From contig NC_017034.1 in assembly GCF_000251105.1 (NCBI RefSeq), positions 2,108,001 to 2,172,000 on the forward strand: a stretch of 64,000 bases of DNA, written 5' to 3'. Under the pieces are notes generated by a model that made no database searches, was not told where the DNA came from, and saw nothing but the letters and a program-made list of their open reading frames with translations. The translations under genes were made by a program, and so were the position numbers. Each line of letters starts with the position of its first letter. The first letter of the stretch is position 1. Of the stretch, positions 14,282 to 22,049 are shown in pieces. This DNA is from Methanocella conradii HZ254 (GTDB taxonomy: Archaea > Halobacteriota > Methanocellia > Methanocellales > Methanocellaceae).

Positions 14282-15844
14282 TCAAGTATTTCTCCTCCTT
14301 ATTTCTTCCGATATCTCCGGGTGAAGCTCATGGGCTACTTCGGGGTAAGTCACCTGCGTGCCCGGCACCGACTCCTTCCAGTCCAGTCCCTGGCGTTTCC
14401 TGTACCAAAGGTAAAAGGCTATGCCCACGATGAACCACAGCGTCCCCACGATCTTGCCTATCTCGTGTAGGCTAAGCACCAGTATCCAGACGAAAAGGCA
14501 TACGAAGAACCCTAGAAGGGGAAGTATGGGGACGACCGTGGGCTTGCCCCTCAGCTTTAGGCCGATGGCGAAGGGGGACTTGAACGGCCTGTACAGCTCC
14601 GGCCTCCTGTTCCTGAGCTTTATCAGGGCAAGGTTCACGAGCATGAACGAGACCAGGGCGCCGTAATTGTAAAGGTCGCCCAGTATCACAGTCGGGTCTT
14701 CACGGGTTAGCCGGTAGGTGCCCATGAGCCATACGAAAAGGATGAAGCCGACCGAGGCAAGGGTAAACACCACGATGGTCCGTGTGGGGACCCGAAACTT
14801 TGGGTGGATGTGGCTAAACCATACTGGCATTATCCTATAGCGGGCCATCGAGTACGTCACCCTGGAGGCGCCGATGACGCCCGTGTTCGTTGACATGAGC
14901 AGCATGGTGAACCCGAGGAATCCCACGTATAGTGGTAATATGATGACCAACGGGTTCGATGGAGTCAGCCCCAGCACGATGCCCCTCGCCACCCCTGCGA
15001 CAGGGTCGTTCTGATACGTCTTGCCAATTACGCCTGGCGAGATGGTCGGAAGGCCTACTGCGAGCACGGTTAAAAGCATTCCGGCGAGTATGACGGCCAC
15101 GATCAAGGCAAAAGTGGACTTAGGGATGGTCTTGTCAGGCCGTTTGGTCTCTTCGGCCGCCTGCGATATAGACTCCAGCCCGATGAATGAGACCATGGCC
15201 ACCGTTATGCCCCACCCGAAGTTCGCCCAGGAGACGCCGGTGCCAAGCTGAGATATGTTTCCCGCAAAAGTGGGAAGGCTCCATACTAAGGCAAATCCGA
15301 TGAGAAGCAGGATGGCCTCGCTTATGATGCTTAAAACCGAGAGGAATATGTTGAAGCTGGCGGACTCCCTTATCCCTATGTAGTTTAGCGCCATGAGGGC
15401 GACGCTGAGGATTATCGTGGCGGCGGCCTGGACAGTATAATCTGCTGTCCCTCCAGCCGATATGGTGTTAAGGCTGTTAAGGCTCGCCAGGCTCCCCACA
15501 TATGGCACCCCTATCTGCCCCAGCCCCATCAAAAAGCTTCCCAGGTACCCCATGGTTATCCACCCGAATAGGGCTATATCTATGGTATAATCGAGCAGAA
15601 GGCCCCAGCCTGCGATGAAAGCCCAAAAGTCGTCAAACGCCTCCCTTGCGAATATGGAGGCGCCGCCAGCCTTTGGTATTGCCGATGCGAGCTCTGCATA
15701 GCTTAGCGCGGTGAACATGTACCCGAGGGCGGCCACTGCGAGCGCCAGCGGCGCCACGCCCGCTGCGAAGAAAAGCACAAGCCCGAGGGCTACGTAAATA
15801 TCGGCCCCCACATCAGCGAACCCTATCGAGAAAGACCCCAGCAC
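14282..15844 (-). CDS. APC-family amino acid permease
   Basis: 520 residues from a GTG at 15844, with about 12 hydrophobic helices and the APC phrases FADVGADIYVALG, GYMFTALSYAELASAIPKAGG and FIAGWGLLLDYTIDIA. It most likely moves amino acids or amines with protons. The codons upstream of the GTG continue the frame to a TGA at 15941-15943 and encode EIEEVTLKRDLG; LKRxLG is the conserved first-helix lead of this family, so translation very probably begins upstream although no ATG, GTG or TTG is there. ACG at 15940, six bases after AGGTG, is the best candidate. An ATG at 15930 is in another frame and stops after 18 codons. Confidence 0.85.
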   Translation of the reverse strand: MLGSFSIGFADVGADIYVALGLVLFFAAGVAPLALAVAALGYMFTALSYAELASAIPKAGGASIFAREAFDDFWAFIAGWGLLLDYTIDIALFGWITMGYLGSFLMGLGQIGVPYVGSLASLNSLNTISAGGTADYTVQAAATIILSVALMALNYIGIRESASFNIFLSVLSIISEAILLLIGFALVWSLPTFAGNISQLGTGVSWANFGWGITVAMVSFIGLESISQAAEETKRPDKTIPKSTFALIVAVILAGMLLTVLAVGLPTISPGVIGKTYQNDPVAGVARGIVLGLTPSNPLVIILPLYVGFLGFTMLLMSTNTGVIGASRVTYSMARYRIMPVWFSHIHPKFRVPTRTIVVFTLASVGFILFVWLMGTYRLTREDPTVILGDLYNYGALVSFMLVNLALIKLRNRRPELYRPFKSPFAIGLKLRGKPTVVPILPLLGFFVCLFVWILVLSLHEIGKIVGTLWFIVGIAFYLWYRKRQGLDWKESVPGTQVTYPEVAHELHPEISEEIRRRNT

Positions 15845-15963
15845 GCCCAGGTCTCTCTTTAGCGTTACCTCCTCTATCTCAGGAGTAGGCCAGGGTATGG
15901 GCGTAGACCTGGCCTCTGTTTCTGGCTCATCGCTGCTCGTTCAGGACACCTATTATAAGTCAA

Positions 15964-15977
15964 CTTAAATATATAAA
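15964..15977. promoter_or_regulatory. TATA region between APC permease and ferredoxin genes
   Basis: CTTAAATATATAAA is a TATA element readable on either strand in the divergent gap. On the minus strand it would start the permease transcript near 15945; on the plus strand it would give the ferredoxin/AOR transcript a leader of about 70 bases. Confidence 0.5.
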
Positions 15978-16064
15978 AACGTTAATAAAACTAAAACCCG
16001 TATATCGCCCTAAATTTCAATCAGCCTTATAACCCTGAGCCGGTGAATTTAAAAAGAGGAGCAT

Positions 16065-16481
16065 ATGCCAAGGCTTACGAAAAATGAGGATGCCTGTATA
16101 GCATGCCATAGGTGCGAGGCGATTTGCGCATGGGCGCACCACGTCGTCTTCAACCCCCATAAGGGCAGGGTAATCGTAGACCTGGAGTATCCTGACACAC
16201 ACCAGCTAAGGATATGCATACAATGCGGAAGGTGCGCTGACGCATGCCCGATGGACGCCATTTACCAGGACTTCACGATTTTAACGACGAGCGAGCAGGG
16301 CATCTACAGGCTGGATGAGAGCAAGTGTACGGGCTGCGGGGAGTGCATAGAGGCGTGCCCCACTAAAGTATTACAGTTTTATGCGGATAAGCGTATGCCC
16401 AGGAAGTGCGACTTTTGCCTTGGCCAGCCCATGTGCGTGCGCTATTGCCCGACAAAGGCTTTAGGCTGGGTACTGGGGTGA
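16065..16481 (+). CDS. Polyferredoxin subunit partnered with AOR
   Basis: 138 residues with four [4Fe-4S] motifs: CIACHRCEAIC, CIQCGRCADAC, CTGCGECIEAC and CDFCLGQPMCVRYC. No membrane helix or signal, so cytoplasmic. It resembles the HycB/electron-transfer small subunits encoded next to tungsten oxidoreductases. An AGAGGAG ribosome binding site precedes the ATG, and the AOR gene follows after 3 bases, so the two proteins are made together and presumably pass electrons between aldehyde oxidation and ferredoxin or another carrier. Confidence 0.9.
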   Translation: MPRLTKNEDACIACHRCEAICAWAHHVVFNPHKGRVIVDLEYPDTHQLRICIQCGRCADACPMDAIYQDFTILTTSEQGIYRLDESKCTGCGECIEACPTKVLQFYADKRMPRKCDFCLGQPMCVRYCPTKALGWVLG

Positions 16482-16484
16482 CCT

Positions 16485-18374
16485 ATGAGAGGCGGTTATG
16501 CGGGTAAGGTCCTGAGGCTTGACCTGGACGGGCCGTCATATAGGGTTGAGCGGCCACGCGAGGAGGACCTGGAGCGGTTCATAGGCGGAGAAGGGCTTTG
16601 CATAAAATACCTCTATGACGAGGTGCCCCCACACGCAGACCCCCTGGGCCCGGAGAACCGGCTGATATTCATGACCGGGCCGCTCACGGGCACCCTGGCC
16701 CCAACGTCCGGCAGGCACTGCGTGGCCACGAAATCGCCCTTGACAGGATGCCAGACCACCGCCCACGCAGGCGGCTCCTGGGGCGCAGAGCTCAAGTTTG
16801 CTGGCTACGACGGGATCATCGTAGAGGGGAAGAGCAAGAGCCCTGTATACGTGTTCATCGACGATGGGGACGTCCATTTTTATGATGCCAGCGGCCTATG
16901 GGGCAAGGATACGCTTCGGACGGACACGCTGATAAAGAAGGAATTGAACGACGATAAGCTCAGCATCACGTACATAGGCCCGGCTGGCGAGAATCTCGTA
17001 AAGTATGCGACGGTGATGAACGACCAGCAGCGCTCCGCGAGCCGGGGAGGCCCAGGAGCTGTCATGGGGTCCAAGAAGCTGAAGGCCATCGCAGTCAGGG
17101 GCACGCAGGACATCAGGGCCGCGAGCCCGGGGCGATATTTTAAGTCGATGAACGAGCTGCTGGATACGTGCTATGGCCATGTAGTGACGGGCAGCCTTTT
17201 CCCATCATACGGCGTCACCGGCATCATTGGGCTTATGAACGAGAAGGGCGCGTTGCCCACGAGAAATCATCAAACGGGTAATTTTGAGGGCGCCGACCGG
17301 ATATCAGGCCAGGCCATGGCAAGCGCCATGCTAAAAAAGACGAGGGGATGCTTCTGCTGTACGATACACTGCACAAGGGTCATAGATATACCGTATGGTC
17401 CTTACCATGGCACCCGCGGCAAGGGGCCTGACTATGACTCCACCGTGGCATTCGGCTCCCAGTGTGGCAATGATAGCCTGGAGGCCGCCGCCCATGCCAA
17501 CCTGCTATGTGACATGTACGGCCTCGATACCGTGTCGGCGGGCGCCACCATAGCGTGGGCCATGGAATTGTATGAGAGGGGGATAATAGGCGATGATGAA
17601 ACTCGTGGAGTCAGGCTAAAGTGGGGAGACCACGAGGCCATGACCTCCATGGTGCACAAGATAGCCACCAGGTCGGAGTTTGGGGCCGTGCTGGCTGACG
17701 GGATTGAAGAAGCCGCTAAGAGGGTTGGGAGAGGCTCGGAAAGGTACGCCCAGAGCGTGAAAAACCTGGACCTGCCGGGCATCGAGGCGCGGGGGAGCAA
17801 GGGCATGGCGCTCGGCTACGCCACCGATAACAGGGGCGGGGATAACCTGAGGCCCTTCGCGGCGGCAGCAGAATGCATGGGCTTTCGCTCAAAGGAGCTG
17901 GGCATGCCTGAAAGCTTTGATGCCCTTGGCGAGGCGGACAAGGCGAGATGGGTCGTGCAGTGCCAGAACTATTCGGTTGCCGTAAACTCGCTTGTGGTAT
18001 GCATGTTTACGATTATAGCTTTCACCGTGGAGCCGGGGCAATATGCGCGTCACCTGTCAGCGCTTACTGGAATGGAATACGATAAGGATAGGCTGCTTGA
18101 GGCGGGGGAGCGCATCTGGAACCTACAGAGGGCCTTTAATGCACGCGAAGGGTTCTCCCGCAGGGATGACCGCCTGCCATACCGCCTCACGTCAGAGCCC
18201 GTGCCCGATGGCCCGACCAAGGGCAGCGTCGTGCACCTTGAAAAGATGCTCGACGAGTACTATGAGGCAAGGGGCTGGGACAAGGAGACAGGATGGCCGA
18301 CCAGGGAAAAGCTGGCTGCCCTGGGGCTGGAATACGCCGCAAACGACCTTGAGAAATCTCTCCCCGCCACGTAG
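16485..18374 (+). CDS. Aldehyde ferredoxin oxidoreductase family tungstoenzyme
   Basis: 629 residues. Oxidises aldehydes to acids at a tungstopterin centre. The N-terminal pterin-binding domain is seen in TGPLTGTLAPTSGRH and the segment around GGSWGAELKFAGYDG; SASRGGPGAVMGSKKLKAIAVRG is a family signature. The [4Fe-4S] ligands are C289-x2-C292-x3-C296 and C506, at nearly the spacing of the Pyrococcus enzyme. MYGLDTVSAG is the pterin-contacting D-x2-GLD motif. Together with the preceding polyferredoxin it forms a two-gene operon. The aldehyde substrate cannot be told from sequence; a role in amino-acid breakdown or acetaldehyde removal is possible. Confidence 0.92.
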   Translation: MRGGYAGKVLRLDLDGPSYRVERPREEDLERFIGGEGLCIKYLYDEVPPHADPLGPENRLIFMTGPLTGTLAPTSGRHCVATKSPLTGCQTTAHAGGSWGAELKFAGYDGIIVEGKSKSPVYVFIDDGDVHFYDASGLWGKDTLRTDTLIKKELNDDKLSITYIGPAGENLVKYATVMNDQQRSASRGGPGAVMGSKKLKAIAVRGTQDIRAASPGRYFKSMNELLDTCYGHVVTGSLFPSYGVTGIIGLMNEKGALPTRNHQTGNFEGADRISGQAMASAMLKKTRGCFCCTIHCTRVIDIPYGPYHGTRGKGPDYDSTVAFGSQCGNDSLEAAAHANLLCDMYGLDTVSAGATIAWAMELYERGIIGDDETRGVRLKWGDHEAMTSMVHKIATRSEFGAVLADGIEEAAKRVGRGSERYAQSVKNLDLPGIEARGSKGMALGYATDNRGGDNLRPFAAAAECMGFRSKELGMPESFDALGEADKARWVVQCQNYSVAVNSLVVCMFTIIAFTVEPGQYARHLSALTGMEYDKDRLLEAGERIWNLQRAFNAREGFSRRDDRLPYRLTSEPVPDGPTKGSVVHLEKMLDEYYEARGWDKETGWPTREKLAALGLEYAANDLEKSLPAT

Positions 18375-18414
18375 AATTTATATTAAACAAATGTATAATA
18401 TAAATGTGATAGTT

Positions 18415-18654
18415 ATGAAGAAGGTCAAGATATATTCGCAACCTACCTGCCCTGATTGTAATAACGTCAAAGCATACCTTGATAGAAAGGGCGTTCCCTA
18501 TGAGGACATCAACGTCCAGGAGGATAAGAAGGCGATGGAAGAGATGGTGAGGCGCTATGGCATCAGGGTGACGCCGGTGATAATCATCGGCGACAGGGTG
18601 ATGGTCGGCTTCAACGCCCCAAAGCTTAACAAGCTTCTTAGCGCGGAAGATTAA
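18415..18654 (+). CDS. Glutaredoxin-like (NrdH-type) redoxin
   Basis: 79 residues from the ATG at 18415; a longer frame overlapping AOR is a shadow. The thioredoxin fold is clear: KVKIYSQPTCPDCNNVKAYL with redox motif CPDC, the cis-Pro in RVTPVII, and GFNAPKLNKLL at the end. A TATA-like AATTTATATT (from about 18375) lies 30-40 bases upstream, so it may have its own promoter. It is followed by thioredoxin reductase after 29 bases; the pair probably forms a complete disulfide-reducing system, perhaps for ribonucleotide reductase. Confidence 0.85.
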   Translation: MKKVKIYSQPTCPDCNNVKAYLDRKGVPYEDINVQEDKKAMEEMVRRYGIRVTPVIIIGDRVMVGFNAPKLNKLLSAED

Positions 18655-18683
18655 TCTATACTAAAGGCAAGATTTTTTTTTTG

Positions 18684-19595
18684 ATGAGCCTACTTGACTT
18701 GATAGTTATTGGAGCTGGCCCGGCGGGCATGACTGCCGCCATATATGCGAAGCGTAAGGGCCTATCACTGCTTGTAATAACGGACTCGGTGGGCGGGCAG
18801 GTATCGAGCACTGGCAGAGTTGAGAATTACCCTGGCCTTGGAGGCGTCACCGGCCCGCAGCTCGTTTCCGCCATGAAAAAACAGCTCGAAGGTCTAAGCG
18901 TGGACATCAAGCTGGGGCGGGTCTCGAAGCTGGAAAAGATTGGGGATAATTTTAGGGTTACTACTGCGGGGGGCAATGCCTATGACGCCAGGGCTGTAAT
19001 CATAGCCTCAGGGTCTCATTGGAGGGAGCTTGGCGTGCCGGGAGAGAAGGAGTATAAGAATAGGGGCGTGAGCTATTGTGCCACATGCGATGGCCCGCTG
19101 TTCGCGGGCATGGACGTCGCCGTAGTTGGAGGGGGAAACTCTGCGGCTGAGGCAGTGCTCGATATCATAAACATGGTTTCAAAGGTCTACCTTGTCGTGA
19201 GGAGCACGCTTAAGGCCGATAAGGTCATGGTAGACCGCATCATGGCGAGCGACAAAGTAACGGTCTTAACAGGCTATACCGTTGAGCGCATACATGGCAA
19301 CGACTTCGTTGAGCACCTGGATATAATATCAAAGGATGGTGAGCGAAAAACGTTGAATGTGGGGGGCGTTTTCGTCGAGATAGGGCTGTCGCCAAACGTC
19401 AATTTCGCAAGAGGCCTTGTACAGCTTAACGATAGGGGCGAGATAGCGGTTGATGGCTACTGCCGCACCAGCGTTCCGGGCGTGTTTGCGGCCGGAGACG
19501 TGACAAGCGTTCCACAGAAGCAGATCGTGGTGGCGGCTGGCGAGGGCGCCAAAGCCGCCATGTCAGCCTACGCCTACCTGAGCATCCAAAAATAG
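18684..19595 (+). CDS. trxB: Thioredoxin reductase
   Basis: 303 residues from ATG 18684 (a TTG just upstream is also open). FAD-binding GAGPAGMTAAIYA at the N-terminus, redox-active CATC in VSYCATCDGPLF, second Rossmann motif VVGGGNSAAEA, and the C-terminal FAD motif GVFAAGDVTSVPQKQIVVAAGEG. Length and architecture are those of the small bacterial/archaeal enzyme. The second dinucleotide site lacks an obvious HRRxxxR (it reads VVRSTLKADK), so NADPH preference is doubtful, as is known for some methanogen homologues that use F420H2 or NADH. Its substrate is probably the CPDC redoxin encoded just before. Confidence 0.92.
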   Translation: MSLLDLIVIGAGPAGMTAAIYAKRKGLSLLVITDSVGGQVSSTGRVENYPGLGGVTGPQLVSAMKKQLEGLSVDIKLGRVSKLEKIGDNFRVTTAGGNAYDARAVIIASGSHWRELGVPGEKEYKNRGVSYCATCDGPLFAGMDVAVVGGGNSAAEAVLDIINMVSKVYLVVRSTLKADKVMVDRIMASDKVTVLTGYTVERIHGNDFVEHLDIISKDGERKTLNVGGVFVEIGLSPNVNFARGLVQLNDRGEIAVDGYCRTSVPGVFAAGDVTSVPQKQIVVAAGEGAKAAMSAYAYLSIQK

Positions 19596-19597
19596 CC

Positions 19598-22045
19598 CTA
19601 TATCTCCTCTTCCTTCTTTTCAGAGGCCAGCTTGGCCACCGCCACGACCGCGTCGTCCTCGGACTTCAGCGTGATAATCTTTACGCCCTGGGTATTGCGG
19701 CCTATCTCCGAGACGTCCTTGACCTTGATGCGCATCATGATGCCGTCCCTCGTGACCAGTAGAATCTGGTCATCCTCGGTGACCGATGCGACAGCAACTA
19801 CTCCACCATTACGCAAGGTGGTCTTGATGTTTATCATGCCCTGGCCTCCCCTGTGATGGGGCGTGTATTCAGAGACAGGGGTCCGCTTGCCAAACCCATT
19901 CTCGCACACTGTGAGGATTGAGGCGCCCTCGCTCAACACTTCCATCCCCACGACTCTATCCTTCTCGGCCAGGCGTATTCCTATTACTCCGGCCGCCTGC
20001 CTGCCCATGCTCCTGACCTCGGACTCGTGGAAGCGGTTCGCCTTGCCGTCCCTCGTCGCTATGAGCACTTCTTGGCCACCATTGGTCATTTTCACCGATA
20101 TGAGCTCGTCGCCCTCATCGAGCTTGATTGCCATAATCCCGGTAGAGCGGATATTCTTGAACGCCGACAGGGGGGTCTTCTTGACGATGCCCTCCCTGGT
20201 ACACATCATAAGGTAATGCCCATCATCGAACTCCTTTATGGGTATCATGGCGGTGATGGACTCGCTCGGCAACAGCGTGAGCAGGTTAACTATTGCCTTG
20301 CCCCTGGACTGGCGGCTCGCCACCGGTATCTCGTAGACCTTTAGCGAGTACACCCTTCCCTTGTTCGTGAAGAACAGCAGGTTGTCATGGGTCGAAGCGG
20401 CGAAAACGTCCACTACGAAGTCCTCGTCCTTGGTCTCCATCCCCATGACCCCCATGCCGCCCCTGCGCTGGGTGCGATACGTGTCCAGTGGCTGGCGCTT
20501 AATATACCCGGTATTGGAGATGGTGACCACGACGGTCTCCCTTGGTATTAAGTCCTCGTCCAGGATTTCGCCCTCAGACTCGACTATCCTTGTCCTGCGC
20601 TCGTCCCCATACTTTTCCTTTAGCTCCAGCAGCTCCTTCTTGATGATGTCGAGCACCTTCTGGGGGCTGGCCAGCACCTCTTTTAGATAATCGATAAGCT
20701 TTAGCTGCTCCGCCCGCTCATCCTCGACCTTCTTGCGCTCCAGGGCGGTCAGGCCTCTGAGCCGCATGTCCAGTATGGCCTTCGACTGCTCGTCGGACAG
20801 GCCATACTTAGACATGAATATGGCCTTTGCATCGTCCGCGCTCGCCGACTTTCTCAGTATGTCAACGAAGTCGTCAATATTATCAAGTGCTACCAGCAGG
20901 CCTGCCAGGATGTGCTCCCTGGCCTGCGCCTTCTTAAGCTCGAACTGGCTTCGCCTGGTGACCACGTCCTGCCTGTGCCTTATGTAATGCTCTATGGCCT
21001 GCTTCAGGCTCAGCGTCATGGGCTGGTTATCGACCAAAGCAAGGTTGTTTACGCCGAAGGACACCTCCATCTGGGTGTGCCTGTAAAGCTGGTTCAAGAT
21101 GACACGGCCATTCGCCGACTTCTTGAGCTCGATGACTATGCGCATGCCATCCCGGTCGGACTCGTCCCTGAGATCGGATATGCCCTCTATCTTCTTGTCC
21201 CTAACCAGGTTCGCTATGTCCTCTATGAGCTTCGCCTTATTCACCTGGTAGGGCAACTCGGTTACAATTATGACGTCCTTGCCGCCCTCCTGCGTGATCT
21301 CAGCGACAGCCCTTATCTTTATGGCTCCCCTGCCGGTCAGGTAAGCCTCCTTTATGCCCTCCCTTCCATAGATTATGGCTCCGGTCGGGAAGTCCGGGCC
21401 CTTCACGTAATTTAACAGCTCAAGGGGGGATATTTCCGGGTTGTCGATGACGGCCACGGTACCATCTATCACTTCGGCAAGGTTGTGCGGGGGAATGTTG
21501 GTCGCCATGCCCACGGCTATCCCGGAGGAGCCGTTGATGAGCAGGTTCGGCAGCTTCGCCGGCAATACCACGGGCTCCTTCAGCGACTCGTCAAAGTTGG
21601 GTATGAAGTCGACCGTCTCCTTGTCCAGGTCGGCCAGCATCTCGTCGGCTATCCTCGCCAGGCGGATCTCGGTATAACGCATTGCGGCTGCGCCGTCTCC
21701 ATCAATGCTGCCGAAGTTGCCCTGGCCGTCTATCAAAGGATATCGCAAAGAGAAGTCCTGGACCATCCTGACGATGGTATCATAGATCGCCATATCCCCG
21801 TGGGGGTGATACTTACCCATGACGTCGCCCACAACCCTTGCGGACTTCTTGTAGGGCTTATCATGGGTGTTCCCAAGCTCATACATGCCATACAATACCC
21901 TGCGGTGCACGGGCTTCAGCCCGTCCCTCACGTCGGGGAGCGCCCTGCCCACGATTACGCTCATGGCGTAATCTATGTAGGACCTCTTCATCTCTTCCTC
22001 GATCTTTACGGGGATGACCTTTTGTAACGACTTCTGCTCATCCAT
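19598..22045 (-). CDS. gyrA: DNA gyrase subunit A
   Basis: 815 residues. The breakage-reunion domain has GKYHPHGDMAIYDT and the catalytic Tyr125 in AAAMRYTE; the C-terminal beta-pinwheel carries repeated motifs. With GyrB it introduces negative supercoils using ATP. Two departures: the residue at E. coli Ser83 is Met85, the main quinolone contact, and the GyrA-box reads QRRGGMG instead of QRRGG(K/R)G, which bears on wrapping. The tail is acidic/basic (KKEEEI). It is co-transcribed with gyrB, whose stop lies four bases upstream of the gyrA start. Archaeal gyrase was acquired from bacteria. Confidence 0.97.
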   Translation of the reverse strand: MDEQKSLQKVIPVKIEEEMKRSYIDYAMSVIVGRALPDVRDGLKPVHRRVLYGMYELGNTHDKPYKKSARVVGDVMGKYHPHGDMAIYDTIVRMVQDFSLRYPLIDGQGNFGSIDGDGAAAMRYTEIRLARIADEMLADLDKETVDFIPNFDESLKEPVVLPAKLPNLLINGSSGIAVGMATNIPPHNLAEVIDGTVAVIDNPEISPLELLNYVKGPDFPTGAIIYGREGIKEAYLTGRGAIKIRAVAEITQEGGKDVIIVTELPYQVNKAKLIEDIANLVRDKKIEGISDLRDESDRDGMRIVIELKKSANGRVILNQLYRHTQMEVSFGVNNLALVDNQPMTLSLKQAIEHYIRHRQDVVTRRSQFELKKAQAREHILAGLLVALDNIDDFVDILRKSASADDAKAIFMSKYGLSDEQSKAILDMRLRGLTALERKKVEDERAEQLKLIDYLKEVLASPQKVLDIIKKELLELKEKYGDERRTRIVESEGEILDEDLIPRETVVVTISNTGYIKRQPLDTYRTQRRGGMGVMGMETKDEDFVVDVFAASTHDNLLFFTNKGRVYSLKVYEIPVASRQSRGKAIVNLLTLLPSESITAMIPIKEFDDGHYLMMCTREGIVKKTPLSAFKNIRSTGIMAIKLDEGDELISVKMTNGGQEVLIATRDGKANRFHESEVRSMGRQAAGVIGIRLAEKDRVVGMEVLSEGASILTVCENGFGKRTPVSEYTPHHRGGQGMINIKTTLRNGGVVAVASVTEDDQILLVTRDGIMMRIKVKDVSEIGRNTQGVKIITLKSEDDAVVAVAKLASEKKEEEI

Positions 22046-22049
22046 ATTA

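Noticed and set aside
18043..18654. 203-residue frame containing the redoxin
   Set aside because: Its first half lies inside AOR out of frame; the redoxin fold begins at 18415.
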